Counted from the first letter of the stretch, positions 1 to 6,036 are shown. The stretch: DNA of 6,036 nucleotides from Methylovirgula sp. (GCA_030038595.1 JASHSW010000147.1:1-6036), one strand, 5' to 3'. Numbers and translations: made by a program. The notes: generated by a model not told the origin, from the sequence alone.

Positions 1-2969
1 ACCGCCTTCTGCGTATAGCCCTTGCGCCGGTCGGGCAGGCGCTCGCGGTCGCGGATGCGCTCGATCTTCTCGACGATGCGCTCGACGATCTTTTCGGCGA
101 CCGCCGTGGCGCGCGCCGGCATATTGGCGGCGACCAGCGCCTCGACCGCTTCTTCCTCGTCTTCCTCGTCGGCGATGAGCTGCGCATTCAAAGGCTGCGA
201 GAGTTTCGAGCCGTCGCGATAGAGCGCGTTGGCTTTGAGCGCGAGCCGCCAGGAGAGCATATAGGCTTCCTTGCAATCCTCGACGCCGGCTTCGTTCGGC
301 ATGTTGATGGTCTTCGAGATCGCGCCCGAAATGAACGGCTGCGCCGCGGCCATCATGCGGATGTGGCTCTCGACCGAGAGGTAGCGCTTGCCGGTGCGCC
401 CGCACGGACTGGCGCAATCGAAGACGGGATAATGTTCGGGCTTCAGATGCGGCGCGCCTTCGACCGTCATCGCGCCGCAGACGTGGATGTTGGCGGCTTC
501 GATGTCGGCCTTGGAGAAGCCGAGAAAAGCGAGCAAGTCGAAATTCGGGTCGTCGAGCTTTTCTTCCGGCACGTTCAGCGTGTTGACGAGAAAGTCGGCG
601 CCCAGCGTCCATTTGTTGAACACGAACTTGATGTCGAAGGCCGAGGCCAGCGACTTTTCGAGCTCTTCGAGCTTGGCGTCGGTGAAGCCTTTGGCGCGCA
701 GGCTCGTCGGGTTGATGGCAGGGGCTTGGCCGAGCGAGGCGTGGCCGACCGCGTAGGCTTCGATCTCGGCGATCTCCGATTCGCGATAGTCGAGCGCCCG
801 CAGACCCTCCGGCACGGCGCGGTTGATGATCTTGAAATAGCCGCCGCCGGCGAGCTTCTTGAATTTGACGAGCGCGAAATCCGGCTCGATGCCGGTCGTG
901 TCGCAATCCATCACCAGCCCGATCGTGCCGGTCGGAGCGACGACCGAAACCTGCGCATTGCGATAGCCATGCGCTTCGCCGAGCGCTACCGCCTTGTCCC
1001 AGGCGGCGATCGCATGTTCGCCGAGCGTAGCGTCGGGCAAGGCGGCGTGATCGAGCGGGACGGGCAGGGTGGCAAGCTTCTCGTAGCCCGCCGCCTCGCC
1101 ATGCGCGGCGCGCCGATGGTTGCGCATTACGCGCAGCATCGCCTCGCGATTGTCGGCAAATTCGGTGAAGGCGCCGAGTTCGCGCGCCATTTCGGCGGAG
1201 GTCGCGTAGGCAACGCCGGTCATGATCGCCGAGAGCGCGCCGCAGATCGCGCGGCCTTCGTCCGAGTCATAGGCGATGCCCGATGACATGAGCAGCCCGC
1301 CGATATTGGCGTAGCCGAGGCCGAGCGTGCGGTAATCATAGGAGAGCCGGGCGATCTCCTTCGAGGGGAACTGCGCCATCAGGACGGAGATTTCGAGCAC
1401 GATCGTCCAGAGCTTGACGGCGTGTTCATAGGCTTCGACGTCGAAGACCTTGGTTTGCGGATCGCGGAACGGCAGCAGGTTCAGCGAGGCGAGATTGCAG
1501 GCCGTGTCGTCGAGGAACATATATTCCGAGCAAGGATTGGACGCGACGATCGGCCCGGCCGCCGGGCAGGTGTGCCAATCGTTGATGGTGGTGTGGTATT
1601 GAAGTCCGGGGTCGGCCGAGGCCCAGGCCGCGTAGCCGATCTTCTCCCAAAGCGCGCGCGCCTTCATCGTCTTATGCGGCTTGCCGTCGAGGCGGCGGGT
1701 CAAAGTCCAGTCGGCGTCTTCCTCCACGGCGCGCAAAAACGCATCGGTGACGCGTACCGAATTGTTGGAATTCTGTCCGGAGACGGTGAGATAGGCTTCC
1801 GAATCCCAATCGGTCGAGAACGTGTCGAAGCTGACCACCTGGTCGATGTCTTTATAGCCCTGGCGCGCGAACTGGATGATCTTCTTGATCATGCCGTCCG
1901 GCACCGAGGCGCGGCGGGCGAGCTTGATCTCCTTTTTCAGCGCCGGATTCATTTCCGGGTTGAAACAATCGTCGCCCGGACCCTCGCAATTGACGCAGGC
2001 GCGCAGAATCGCTTTCAACGCCTTCTTCACGATCTTGGAGCCGGCGACGAGGGCGGCGACCTTCTCCTCCTCCTTCACCTTCCAATCGATATAGGCCTCG
2101 ATGTCGGGGTGATCGACGTCGACCACGACCATTTTGGCGGCGCGGCGCGTGGTGCCGCCCGATTTGATGGCACCGGCGGCGCGGTCGCCGATCTTCAGGA
2201 AGGACATCAAGCCGGAGGACTTGCCGCCCCCCGAAAGCGCCTCGTTCTCGCCGCGCAGCTTGGAAAAGTTGGAGCCGGTGCCCGAGCCGTATTTGAACAG
2301 CCGCGCCTCGCGCACCCAAAGATCCATGATCCCGCCTTCGTTGACGAGATCGTCGGCGACCGACTGGATGAAACAGGCATGCGGCTGCGGATGCTCGTAG
2401 GCCGACTTGGACTTCACGAGCTTGCCCGATTCGAAATCGACGTAGAAATGACCCTGGCTCGGCCCGTTGATTCCATAGGCCCAATAGAGGCCGGTGTTGA
2501 ACCATTGCGGCGAATTGGGCGCGGCGATCTGCTTGGCGAGCATGCAGCGCAATTCGTCGAAGAAGGCGCGGGCGTCTTCGACCGAATCGAAAACTTTGCC
2601 CTTCCAGCCCCAATAGGTCCAAGCCCCGGCCAGCCGGTCGAAAACCTGGCGGGCCGAGCGCTCCGAGCCGAATCGCTCCGCCTTCGGCAGGAGATCGAGC
2701 GCCTCTTCGTCCGCCACGCGGCGCCAGAGAAATTCGGGAACGCCGGGCTCCTCGACGGGTTTCAGCCGCGTCGGCACGCCCGCCTTGCGGAAATATTTTT
2801 GGGCGAGTACATCGGCGGCAACTTGGCTCCATGACGCCGGAACTTCGATCCCGTCGAGTGCGAACACGGTCGAGCCGTCCGGATTGCGAATCTCGCTTCG
2901 AGTCGCGCGGAATTCGATTCCATCGTAGGGCGAGGTATCTGCCGTCGTGGTGCGCCGCTCGATCCGCAT
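1..2969 (-). CDS. nrdJ: Vitamin B12-dependent (class II) ribonucleotide reductase, C-terminus cut off by window edge
   Basis: Adenosylcobalamin-dependent reductase that converts ribonucleotides to deoxyribonucleotides in the cytoplasm, without needing oxygen or a separate radical subunit. I read 989 codons without a stop. The N-terminal class II domain (about residues 15-130, starting MRIERRTTT) is followed by the large catalytic barrel. Radical-site motif NPCSE has N478, C480 and E482. The redox cysteine pair is C199 (in PHACFIQ) and C491 (in [10 protein letters not shown]); the 11-residue C480-C491 spacing matches the C322-C333 pair of Thermotoga NrdJ. PTGT lies at 679-682. An insertion carries cysteines C325, C328 and C335. 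An acidic stretch (about 934-940) and a charged helix (about 955-975) lead to RRKGYTQKA at the edge. Family proteins run to roughly 1,200 or more residues, so about 200-250 residues, including the C-terminal cysteine tail, are missing. Start ATG 2969-2967 has AGGA seven bases upstream and matches the family N-terminus. Confidence 0.97.
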   Translation of the reverse strand, partial: MRIERRTTTADTSPYDGIEFRATRSEIRNPDGSTVFALDGIEVPASWSQVAADVLAQKYFRKAGVPTRLKPVEEPGVPEFLWRRVADEEALDLLPKAERFGSERSARQVFDRLAGAWTYWGWKGKVFDSVEDARAFFDELRCMLAKQIAAPNSPQWFNTGLYWAYGINGPSQGHFYVDFESGKLVKSKSAYEHPQPHACFIQSVADDLVNEGGIMDLWVREARLFKYGSGTGSNFSKLRGENEALSGGGKSSGLMSFLKIGDRAAGAIKSGGTTRRAAKMVVVDVDHPDIEAYIDWKVKEEEKVAALVAGSKIVKKALKAILRACVNCEGPGDDCFNPEMNPALKKEIKLARRASVPDGMIKKIIQFARQGYKDIDQVVSFDTFSTDWDSEAYLTVSGQNSNNSVRVTDAFLRAVEEDADWTLTRRLDGKPHKTMKARALWEKIGYAAWASADPGLQYHTTINDWHTCPAAGPIVASNPCSEYMFLDDTACNLASLNLLPFRDPQTKVFDVEAYEHAVKLWTIVLEISVLMAQFPSKEIARLSYDYRTLGLGYANIGGLLMSSGIAYDSDEGRAICGALSAIMTGVAYATSAEMARELGAFTEFADNREAMLRVMRNHRRAAHGEAAGYEKLATLPVPLDHAALPDATLGEHAIAAWDKAVALGEAHGYRNAQVSVVAPTGTIGLVMDCDTTGIEPDFALVKFKKLAGGGYFKIINRAVPEGLRALDYRESEIAEIEAYAVGHASLGQAPAINPTSLRAKGFTDAKLEELEKSLASAFDIKFVFNKWTLGADFLVNTLNVPEEKLDDPNFDLLAFLGFSKADIEAANIHVCGAMTVEGAPHLKPEHYPVFDCASPCGRTGKRYLSVESHIRMMAAAQPFISGAISKTINMPNEAGVEDCKEAYMLSWRLALKANALYRDGSKLSQPLNAQLIADEEDEEEAVEALVAANMPARATAVAEKIVERIVEKIERIRDRERLPDRRKGYTQKA
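153..170. repeat. Tandem 9-bp duplication inside nrdJ
   Basis: The nonamer TTCCTCGTC occurs twice in direct succession (plus-strand reading). On the coding strand it encodes Asp-Glu-Glu twice, residues 934-939 of NrdJ, in the acidic linker before the C-terminal region. It stays in frame and is most likely ordinary low-complexity linker sequence. Confidence 0.7.
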
Positions 2970-3006
2970 GATGTGATCCTGAGATGTCGCTTGAGAAGGA
3001 AAGCGA

Positions 3007-3035
3007 CCCTAACGCGCGATCTTCCTACGCGTCAA
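3007..3035 (-). promoter_or_regulatory. Candidate nrdJ promoter
   Basis: On the minus strand TTGACG (plus 3030-3035) is followed by exactly 17 bp and then TTAGGG (plus 3007-3012). The -35 is good (5 of 6 to TTGACA) but the -10 is poor. Transcription would begin near position 3000, giving a leader of about 30 nt with the AGGA ribosome site at 2977-2980. Overlap of the -35 with the weaker NrdR box supports the placement. It is inferred from sequence alone. Confidence 0.4.
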
Positions 3036-3045
3036 GGATTAGTGG
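3030..3045. promoter_or_regulatory. Second NrdR box (degenerate)
   Basis: CGTCAAGGATTAGTGG agrees with the NrdR pattern in the arms (C-A-A on the left, T-A-G-T-G on the right) but not in the core, about 8 of 16. It would be dismissed alone. It starts exactly 31 bp from the strong box, which is the tandem spacing typical of NrdR operators (three helical turns), and it overlaps the candidate nrdJ -35 TTGACG, as a repressor site would. Confidence 0.5.
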
Positions 3046-3060
3046 TTGCTCTCTGCTTCA

Positions 3061-3076
3061 ACACAAAATATTGTGG
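3061..3076. promoter_or_regulatory. NrdR box (strong)
   Basis: The 16-mer ACACAAAATATTGTGG matches the published NrdR-box pattern acaCwAtATaTwGtgt at 14 of 16 positions, including the central AT core and the CA/TG arms. NrdR is the zinc-finger/ATP-cone repressor of ribonucleotide reductase genes and senses the ATP/dATP state. The box lies 92-107 bp upstream of the nrdJ start codon, just upstream of the candidate -35. The match is visible directly; binding is inferred. Confidence 0.75.
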
Positions 3077-3133
3077 AAATTGTTAAAAATTCCAGGCCCG
3101 GTTGGCGAGATTGTTGGCCGCTCGGCGGCGCTC

Positions 3134-3204
3134 TGCAAGCCCGCGCGCAAGTGCCCTCGTGAGTCTTGCGCCATATCCCCAGGCGGCCCAATTGAGGGCT
3201 TGCA
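3134..3204. repeat. Nested inverted repeat (possible structured RNA element)
   Basis: A perfect 9-bp outer pair, TGCAAGCCC (3134-3142) with GGGCTTGCA (3196-3204), encloses a perfect 7-bp pair, GCGCAAG (3145-3151) with CTTGCGC (3165-3171). Together they could fold a 71-nt RNA with a closing helix, an inner hairpin and about 24 unpaired bases on the 3' side. There is no T-tract, so it is not a standard terminator. It lies upstream of the NDUFA12-family gene. It could be a leader structure, a small RNA or chance in GC-rich DNA; no known family was recognised. Confidence 0.4.
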
Positions 3205-3259
3205 TCCGGGCCGAAATGGAACGCCGACGCTTTGAGTCGCCAGGCGCCGTTCTGGACAA

Positions 3260-3276
3260 GGCGGCGGCCCGCCGCC
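3260..3276. repeat. GC-only inverted repeat upstream of the NDUFA12-family ribosome site
   Basis: GGCGGCGG and CCGCCGCC flank a single C, a perfect inverted repeat with 8-base arms. As RNA it would form a stem of about 6 bp with a 5-nt loop, ending 10 nt before the GGAG ribosome site at 3287-3290. It has no following T-run. It may influence translation or be simple GC-rich sequence. Confidence 0.45.
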
Positions 3277-3295
3277 ATAGTTGCCCGGAGTTCTT

Positions 3296-3712
3296 ATGGT
3301 AACGAACTCGATGCGTCCGCTTCTTCGGCTTTTCACGTGGTGGCACGGAGCCACCCTCAACACGCTCTTCTACACCTGGTGGAAGGGCGAGTTGGTGGGC
3401 AGCGACGAATTCGGCAACCGCTATTATCGCGCCCGCGGCAGGGACCCGGCGCTTGGTTTCGAGCGGCGCTGGGTGATTTATGCCGGCTATGCGGAAGGCT
3501 CGGCGACGCCGCCCGGCTGGTATGGCTGGCTGCACCACACCGTGGATCTGCCGCCGTCCCAGGAAAACTACGCGGCGCGCGAATGGCAAGCCCGGTATCT
3601 GCCGAATTTAACAGGTACGCCGCAGGCTTGGCGTCCGCCGGGCTCAAGCTTGGCGGCTGGCACGCGCCCCCCCGCTACCGGCGATTACGAGGCCTGGAAG
3701 CCCGAAAGCTAG
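3296..3712 (+). CDS. NDUFA12-family NADH:ubiquinone oxidoreductase subunit (complex I 17.2-kDa homologue)
   Basis: A 138-residue protein of the NDUFA12/B17.2 family, a supernumerary subunit of respiratory complex I shared by alphaproteobacteria and mitochondria. It is thought to stabilise the enzyme where the peripheral arm meets the membrane arm; it is not catalytic. Family hallmarks appear in order: an aromatic N-terminal segment (LFTWWHGATLNTLFYTWWKG, 12-31), GELVGSDEFGNRYY (31-44), RRWVIYAG (57-64), PPGWYGWLHHTVD (72-84), LPNLTGTPQAWRPPGS (102-117) and YEAWKP (131-136). The full length is present. Start ATG 3296 is chosen because GGAG (3287-3290) lies five bases upstream; ATG 3311 would also give a family-like N-terminus but lacks a ribosome site. 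It stands alone, not beside nuo genes, which is common for this gene. Its stop codon overlaps the convergent purN stop. Confidence 0.94.
   Translation: MVTNSMRPLLRLFTWWHGATLNTLFYTWWKGELVGSDEFGNRYYRARGRDPALGFERRWVIYAGYAEGSATPPGWYGWLHHTVDLPPSQENYAAREWQARYLPNLTGTPQAWRPPGSSLAAGTRPPATGDYEAWKPES
3709..3712. other. Shared CTAG: overlapping convergent stop codons
   Basis: The palindrome CTAG supplies TAG to the rightward NDUFA12-family gene (3710-3712) and TAG to leftward purN (3711-3709). The two coding regions overlap by four bases tail to tail, so no space is left for an intergenic terminator, and I see no hairpin with a T-run nearby. It lies within the 8-bp palindrome AGCTAGCT (3707-3714). Confidence 0.95.
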
Positions 3713-4356
3713 CTCCCGCCCGGCAGGAAGTGCGGGTCTTGCTCCGGGTCCTCTCTTACGACGCGATCACCGACGAGTTTGATCCGGCCGCTCGCCACGG
3801 CCGCCAGCGCCGCCGGATAAAGGATGTGTTCCTCGGCGAGCACGCGGCGGGCGAGGGTTTCGGGCGTGTCGCCGTCGACAATGGCGACCGCAGCCTGGGC
3901 GATGACCGGCCCTTCATCCATGGCGGGAACGACGAAATGCACGGTGCAGCCGTGGATTTTTGCGCCATCGGCCAAGGCCCGCTCGTGCGTATGCAGGCCG
4001 CGGTAGGCCGGCAGCAAAGCGGGATGAATGTTGATCATCCTTCCCTCCCAGAGCCGCACGAACGACGGCGTCAAGAGCCGCATGAAACCGGCAAGACAGA
4101 TGAGTTCGACGCGGTGCAATTCGAGCAGGACCTGAAGACTTGCCTCGAAATTCTCGCGCCCGGCGTGGATCTTGTGATCGACCGCGGCGGTCGCGATGCC
4201 AAGCTCTTTGGCGACGCCGAGCCCTTCGGCTTCGGGACGATTGGAGAGGACCAGGACGATCTCGGCGGGATAGGAGGGCGCCGACGCCGCTTCGATCAGA
4301 CTGCGCATATTGGAGCCGCGGCCCGAAATCAGAATCGCGGTACGTTTGCGCGTCAC
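3709..4356 (-). CDS. purN: Phosphoribosylglycinamide formyltransferase (GAR transformylase)
   Basis: Catalyses step three of purine synthesis: transfer of formyl from 10-formyltetrahydrofolate to glycinamide ribonucleotide, giving FGAR, in the cytoplasm. 215 residues, a normal family length. The phosphate-binding N-terminal loop ISGRGSN is at residues 10-16. Catalytic residues are N109 and H111 in [13 protein letters not shown] and D147 in PAMDEGP; the spacing equals N106/H108/D144 of E. coli PurN, each offset by three. GTVHF-like strand GCTVHFVVP precedes D147. The start is GTG (4356-4354), which overlaps the purM stop as GTGA, so translation is probably coupled to purM. An in-frame reading continues upstream through the purM region but is a shadow frame. 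The 3' end runs into the convergent NDUFA12-family gene. Confidence 0.96.
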   Translation of the reverse strand: MTRKRTAILISGRGSNMRSLIEAASAPSYPAEIVLVLSNRPEAEGLGVAKELGIATAAVDHKIHAGRENFEASLQVLLELHRVELICLAGFMRLLTPSFVRLWEGRMINIHPALLPAYRGLHTHERALADGAKIHGCTVHFVVPAMDEGPVIAQAAVAIVDGDTPETLARRVLAEEHILYPAALAAVASGRIKLVGDRVVREDPEQDPHFLPGGS

Positions 4357-5393
4357 AGCGCCAGCCGGCCGGAATAGGCAACGCCGGGCTTCCCGACAAT
4401 CTCGCCAAGAAGGATCGGCGCTTCGCCGACGGCGCGCAGATCGGCTTCGAGCGCCGCGACCTTTGCCGGCGCGGCGATCAGTGCCATCCCGATCCCACAG
4501 TTGAAGGTGCGCAGCATCTCGGACTCGTCGACAAATCCCGCAAGCCATGCAAAGACCGGCGGCGCGGGGATCGCCGAAAGATCGACGCGCACGCCGAGGC
4601 CCTGCGGCAGGACACGCGGCAGATTGTCGGGAAATCCGCCGCCGGTGATGTGCACCAGACCTTTCACGGCGCTGCTTGCGTTGAGAAGCGCCAGCAGCGC
4701 GCGCACATAGATCCGCGTCGGCGTGAGGAGCGCTTGGGCGAGCGTCTGCTGCGGCGCGAATGGCGCCGCATCGGAAAACTTTAGGCCGTTTTCCGCGACG
4801 ATCCGCCGAACGAGCGAAAATCCATTCGAATGAAGCCCCGAGGAGCGAAGTCCGAGAACGATGTCGCCGGCGGCGATGTCTTTCGGCAGAAGCTTGCCGC
4901 GTTCGACGGCGCCGACCGCGAAGCCCGCGAGATCGTAATCGGCGTCCGCATAGAGGCCCGGCATTTCGGCCGTCTCGCCGCCGATCAACGCGGCGCCGGC
5001 CTCGATGCAGCCTTGCGCAATTCCGGCAACGATGCTTGCGCCGATCTCCGGGTCGAGCTTGCCGGTCGCGTAATAATCGAGAAAGAACAAAGGCTCGGCG
5101 CCTTGCACGACGAGATCGTTGACGCACATTGCGACGAGATCGATGCCGATCGTCGCATGCAAGCCGCTCGCTACGGCGAGTTTCAGCTTCGAGCCGACAC
5201 CGTCCGTGGCGGCAACCAGGATCGGATCTTTGAAGCCCGCGGCCTTCAGATCGAAGAGGCCGCCGAAACCGCCGATTTGGGCGTCCGCGCCGCGCCGCCG
5301 CGTCGCCCGTGCGAGCGGTTTGATCTTCTCGACCATGGCATTGCCGGCATCGATATCGACGCCGGCATCGGCATAGGTGAGACCTTTCGCCAT
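4353..5393 (-). CDS. purM: Phosphoribosylformylglycinamidine cyclo-ligase (AIR synthetase)
   Basis: ATP-dependent ring closure of FGAM to aminoimidazole ribonucleotide, step five of purine synthesis, in the cytoplasm; the enzyme is a homodimer. 346 residues, against 345 in E. coli. Signatures in order: [14 protein letters not shown] (5-18), GGFGGLFDL (41-49), [12 protein letters not shown] (62-73, ATP/substrate loop), [19 protein letters not shown] (91-109), GGETAEMPG (138-146), [11 protein letters not shown] (186-196), [13 protein letters not shown] (248-260) and FNCGIGM (297-303). No key motif is missing. Start ATG 5393 is preferred because GAGG lies six bases upstream and the length fits the family; an in-frame GTG at 5417 would add eight residues not expected of PurM. 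It is the first gene of the purM-purN unit and is divergent from the phosphatidyltransferase gene. Confidence 0.97.
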   Translation of the reverse strand: MAKGLTYADAGVDIDAGNAMVEKIKPLARATRRRGADAQIGGFGGLFDLKAAGFKDPILVAATDGVGSKLKLAVASGLHATIGIDLVAMCVNDLVVQGAEPLFFLDYYATGKLDPEIGASIVAGIAQGCIEAGAALIGGETAEMPGLYADADYDLAGFAVGAVERGKLLPKDIAAGDIVLGLRSSGLHSNGFSLVRRIVAENGLKFSDAAPFAPQQTLAQALLTPTRIYVRALLALLNASSAVKGLVHITGGGFPDNLPRVLPQGLGVRVDLSAIPAPPVFAWLAGFVDESEMLRTFNCGIGMALIAAPAKVAALEADLRAVGEAPILLGEIVGKPGVAYSGRLAL

Positions 5394-5445
5394 TTCCGCC
5401 CTCAATCGGAAGGCCACGCCTAGCCTCTCGCACCGCGCAAGGCAA

Positions 5446-5463
5446 GCGCGGCGCCCGCCGCGC
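5446..5463. repeat. GC-rich inverted repeat in the divergent gap
   Basis: GCGCGGCG (5446-5453) and CGCCGCGC (5456-5463) are perfect 8-base arms around CC. It sits directly upstream of the weak purM -35 candidate. There is no T-tract. It may be an operator or just GC-rich sequence. Confidence 0.45.
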
Positions 5464-5476
5464 GATTCCGGAATCG
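5463..5476. repeat. Perfect 14-bp palindrome in the divergent gap
   Basis: CGATTCCGGAATCG reads the same on both strands. It lies mid-gap between two divergent units, where a dimeric regulator could act on both. No known operator was recognised, so the role is inference only. Confidence 0.5.
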
Positions 5477-5521
5477 GCCGAATTGACGCTATGCTTTGCG
5501 AACCCGTCTCTTTGGGAACCT

Positions 5522-6036
5522 ATGTCCGGTTACGCCAGTCTGCCCAATCTGATCACGCTTGCCCGGCTGGGGCTGGTGCCGGTCGTGATCGCCATGATTT
5601 CGGCCGGGCGCTGGCGAGAAGCCTGCGTGCTCTTCATCATCGCCGGCATTTCCGACGCCATCGACGGCTGGCTTGCCAAGCGCTTCAACTTGCGCACCGA
5701 ACTTGGCGCCTACCTCGATCCGTTGGCCGACAAAGCTCTGCTCGTCTCGATTTACGTGGCGCTTGCGGTTGCGGGTGCGCTGCCGAGCACGCTGGCGATC
5801 GTCGTCGTGGCGCGCGACGTGATGATCATCGGCGCATTTATGGTCTCCTGGTTGATGGACAAGCGACTTAAGATCCGGCCCCTGTTGATCTCGAAGATCA
5901 ATACGGTGGCGCAGATCGCTTTCGCGGCTGCGGTGCTCGGCGCCAAGGCGTTTCACTTCGCGCCGCTGCCGGGGTTCGACCTCGCCGCCTATGGAGTGGC
6001 GGCATTGACGCTCGCCTCGCTGGCGGCCTATTTGGC
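5522..6036 (+). CDS. CDP-alcohol phosphatidyltransferase, probably cardiolipin-synthase (CRLS1-like) type; C-terminus cut off by window edge
   Basis: Integral membrane enzyme that transfers a phosphatidyl group from CDP-diacylglycerol to an alcohol. 171 codons are present; relatives are about 180-210 residues, so only the last tail is missing. The family signature is complete: D45, D48, G49, A52, G62, D66 and D70, with Lys53 where the classical AR has Arg. Hydrophobic segments at about 7-28, 33-44, 72-87, 89-110, 128-147 and 154-171 suggest six membrane helices. Past the active site the motifs are ARDVMIIG (97-104) and ISKINTVAQ (123-131). These resemble recalled CRLS1-type cardiolipin synthase (RDV, SKxNTxxQ) more than PgsA (REI, GKxKTxxQ), which would make the reaction CDP-diacylglycerol plus phosphatidylglycerol to cardiolipin. 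PgsA-type activity remains possible. Start ATG 5522 has a modest GGGAA (5514-5518) just upstream. Confidence 0.88.
   Translation, partial: MSGYASLPNLITLARLGLVPVVIAMISAGRWREACVLFIIAGISDAIDGWLAKRFNLRTELGAYLDPLADKALLVSIYVALAVAGALPSTLAIVVVARDVMIIGAFMVSWLMDKRLKIRPLLISKINTVAQIAFAAAVLGAKAFHFAPLPGFDLAAYGVAALTLASLAAYL

Larger units (their letters stand above)
2970..3295. other. Divergent intergenic control region between nrdJ and the NDUFA12-family gene
   Basis: This 326-bp gap holds no convincing gene; short open frames crossing it show no recognisable protein and no good ribosome site. The nrdJ-proximal part (about 3050-3095) is clearly AT-richer than its surroundings and carries an NrdR box. The remainder is GC-rich and holds two inverted repeats (3134-3204 and 3260-3276). 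For the rightward gene, two weak promoter candidates can be written: TTGCTC (3046-3051), 17 bp, TATTGT (3069-3074); and TTGAGT (3232-3237), 17 bp, GACAAG (3255-3260). Neither is strong. If the first is used, the NDUFA12 leader would be about 215 nt and would contain both inverted repeats. Confidence 0.7.
5394..5521. other. Divergent promoter region between purM and the phosphatidyltransferase gene
   Basis: This 128-bp gap must contain the start signals of both flanking units. For purM, a weak candidate on the minus strand is TTGCCT (plus 5440-5445), 17 bp, TAGGCG (plus 5417-5422). For the rightward gene, TTGACG (5483-5488) resembles a -35 but lacks a good -10 at the right distance, while TATGCT (5490-5495) resembles a -10 but lacks a good -35. 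No riboswitch was recognised. Two abutting inverted repeats lie between the candidates. Confidence 0.5.

Noticed and set aside
363..1286. 307-residue plus-strand open frame antisense to nrdJ
   Set aside because: It runs in the register exactly opposite nrdJ codons, where stops appear only if nrdJ uses TTA, CTA or TCA, which GC-rich genes avoid. Its product is Arg/Gly/Asp-rich and resembles no protein.
1852..2832. 326-residue minus-strand open frame overlapping nrdJ
   Set aside because: Off-frame reading of nrdJ itself, giving an Arg-rich sequence with no recognisable domain.
1422..2834. 470-residue plus-strand open frame antisense to nrdJ
   Set aside because: Same codon-register shadow effect. 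The nrdJ strand encodes every class II reductase motif across this span, so the antisense frame needs no separate explanation.
2970..3100. Cobalamin riboswitch upstream of nrdJ
   Set aside because: Considered because the enzyme uses B12, but I see no B12-box-like conserved core, and the likely leader is only about 30 nt.
3083..3589. 168-residue minus-strand open frame over the gap and the NDUFA12-family gene
   Set aside because: Antisense to a well-supported gene, with Arg/Pro-rich composition and no recognisable domain.
3690..3740. Bidirectional intrinsic terminator between the convergent genes
   Set aside because: The stops overlap, and AGCTAGCT is too short and lacks adjacent T-runs on either strand.
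3232..4377. 381-residue plus-strand open frame across the NDUFA12-family gene and purN
   Set aside because: Off-frame over the NDUFA12-family gene and codon-register antisense to purN; both real genes have full motifs and ribosome or coupling signals.
4830..5423. 197-residue plus-strand open frame antisense to purM
   Set aside because: Codon-register shadow of purM with no family features.
3709..5445. Apparent 578-residue protein ending in PurN
   Set aside because: Upstream of the GTG at 4356 this frame is an Arg-rich shadow of purM. PurM is intact in another frame, so this is not a fusion.
5491..5521. Upstream ATG at 5491 as start of the phosphatidyltransferase
   Set aside because: It is out of frame with the gene (31 bases upstream of ATG 5522).

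Overview
This window comes from a GC-rich bacterial chromosome, almost certainly an alphaproteobacterium and probably of the Hyphomicrobiales/Rhizobiales type. Three things point there: an NDUFA12-family complex I subunit (a bacterial relative of a mitochondrial accessory subunit), a long B12-dependent NrdJ with the alphaproteobacterial N-terminus, and a CDP-alcohol phosphatidyltransferase divergent from purM-purN. The lineage call is inference from protein style, not from a search. No phage, insertion sequence, CRISPR, tRNA or rRNA is visible. This is housekeeping DNA, and I see no evidence for a new defence or mobile system.

Layout. Positions 1-2969 (minus strand) hold the first 989 codons of nrdJ, cobalamin-dependent class II ribonucleotide reductase; its C-terminus lies beyond the left edge. 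Positions 2970-3295 form a divergent control region. It carries a strong NrdR box (3061-3076), a weak second one exactly 31 bp away overlapping a candidate nrdJ -35 element, and two inverted repeats nearer the next gene. Positions 3296-3712 (plus) encode the NDUFA12-family protein. It converges on purN so tightly that both stop codons lie in one CTAG. Positions 3709-5393 (minus) are a purM-purN operon: purM is first in transcription order, and the two genes overlap by four bases (GTGA). A 128-bp divergent gap (5394-5521) with two abutting inverted repeats precedes the last gene. From 5522 to the right edge (plus) lies the first 171 codons of a membrane CDP-alcohol phosphatidyltransferase whose motifs look more like CRLS1-type cardiolipin synthase than PgsA.

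Functional themes. NrdJ makes deoxynucleotides; PurM and PurN make the purine precursor IMP. The NDUFA12-like protein and the probable cardiolipin synthase both serve the respiratory inner membrane, since cardiolipin is a complex I lipid. This is neighbourhood only, because the genes lie in separate transcription units. The most informative non-coding signal is the NrdR-box pair, which suggests that nrdJ is repressed by the NrdR regulator. No cobalamin riboswitch was recognised upstream of it.
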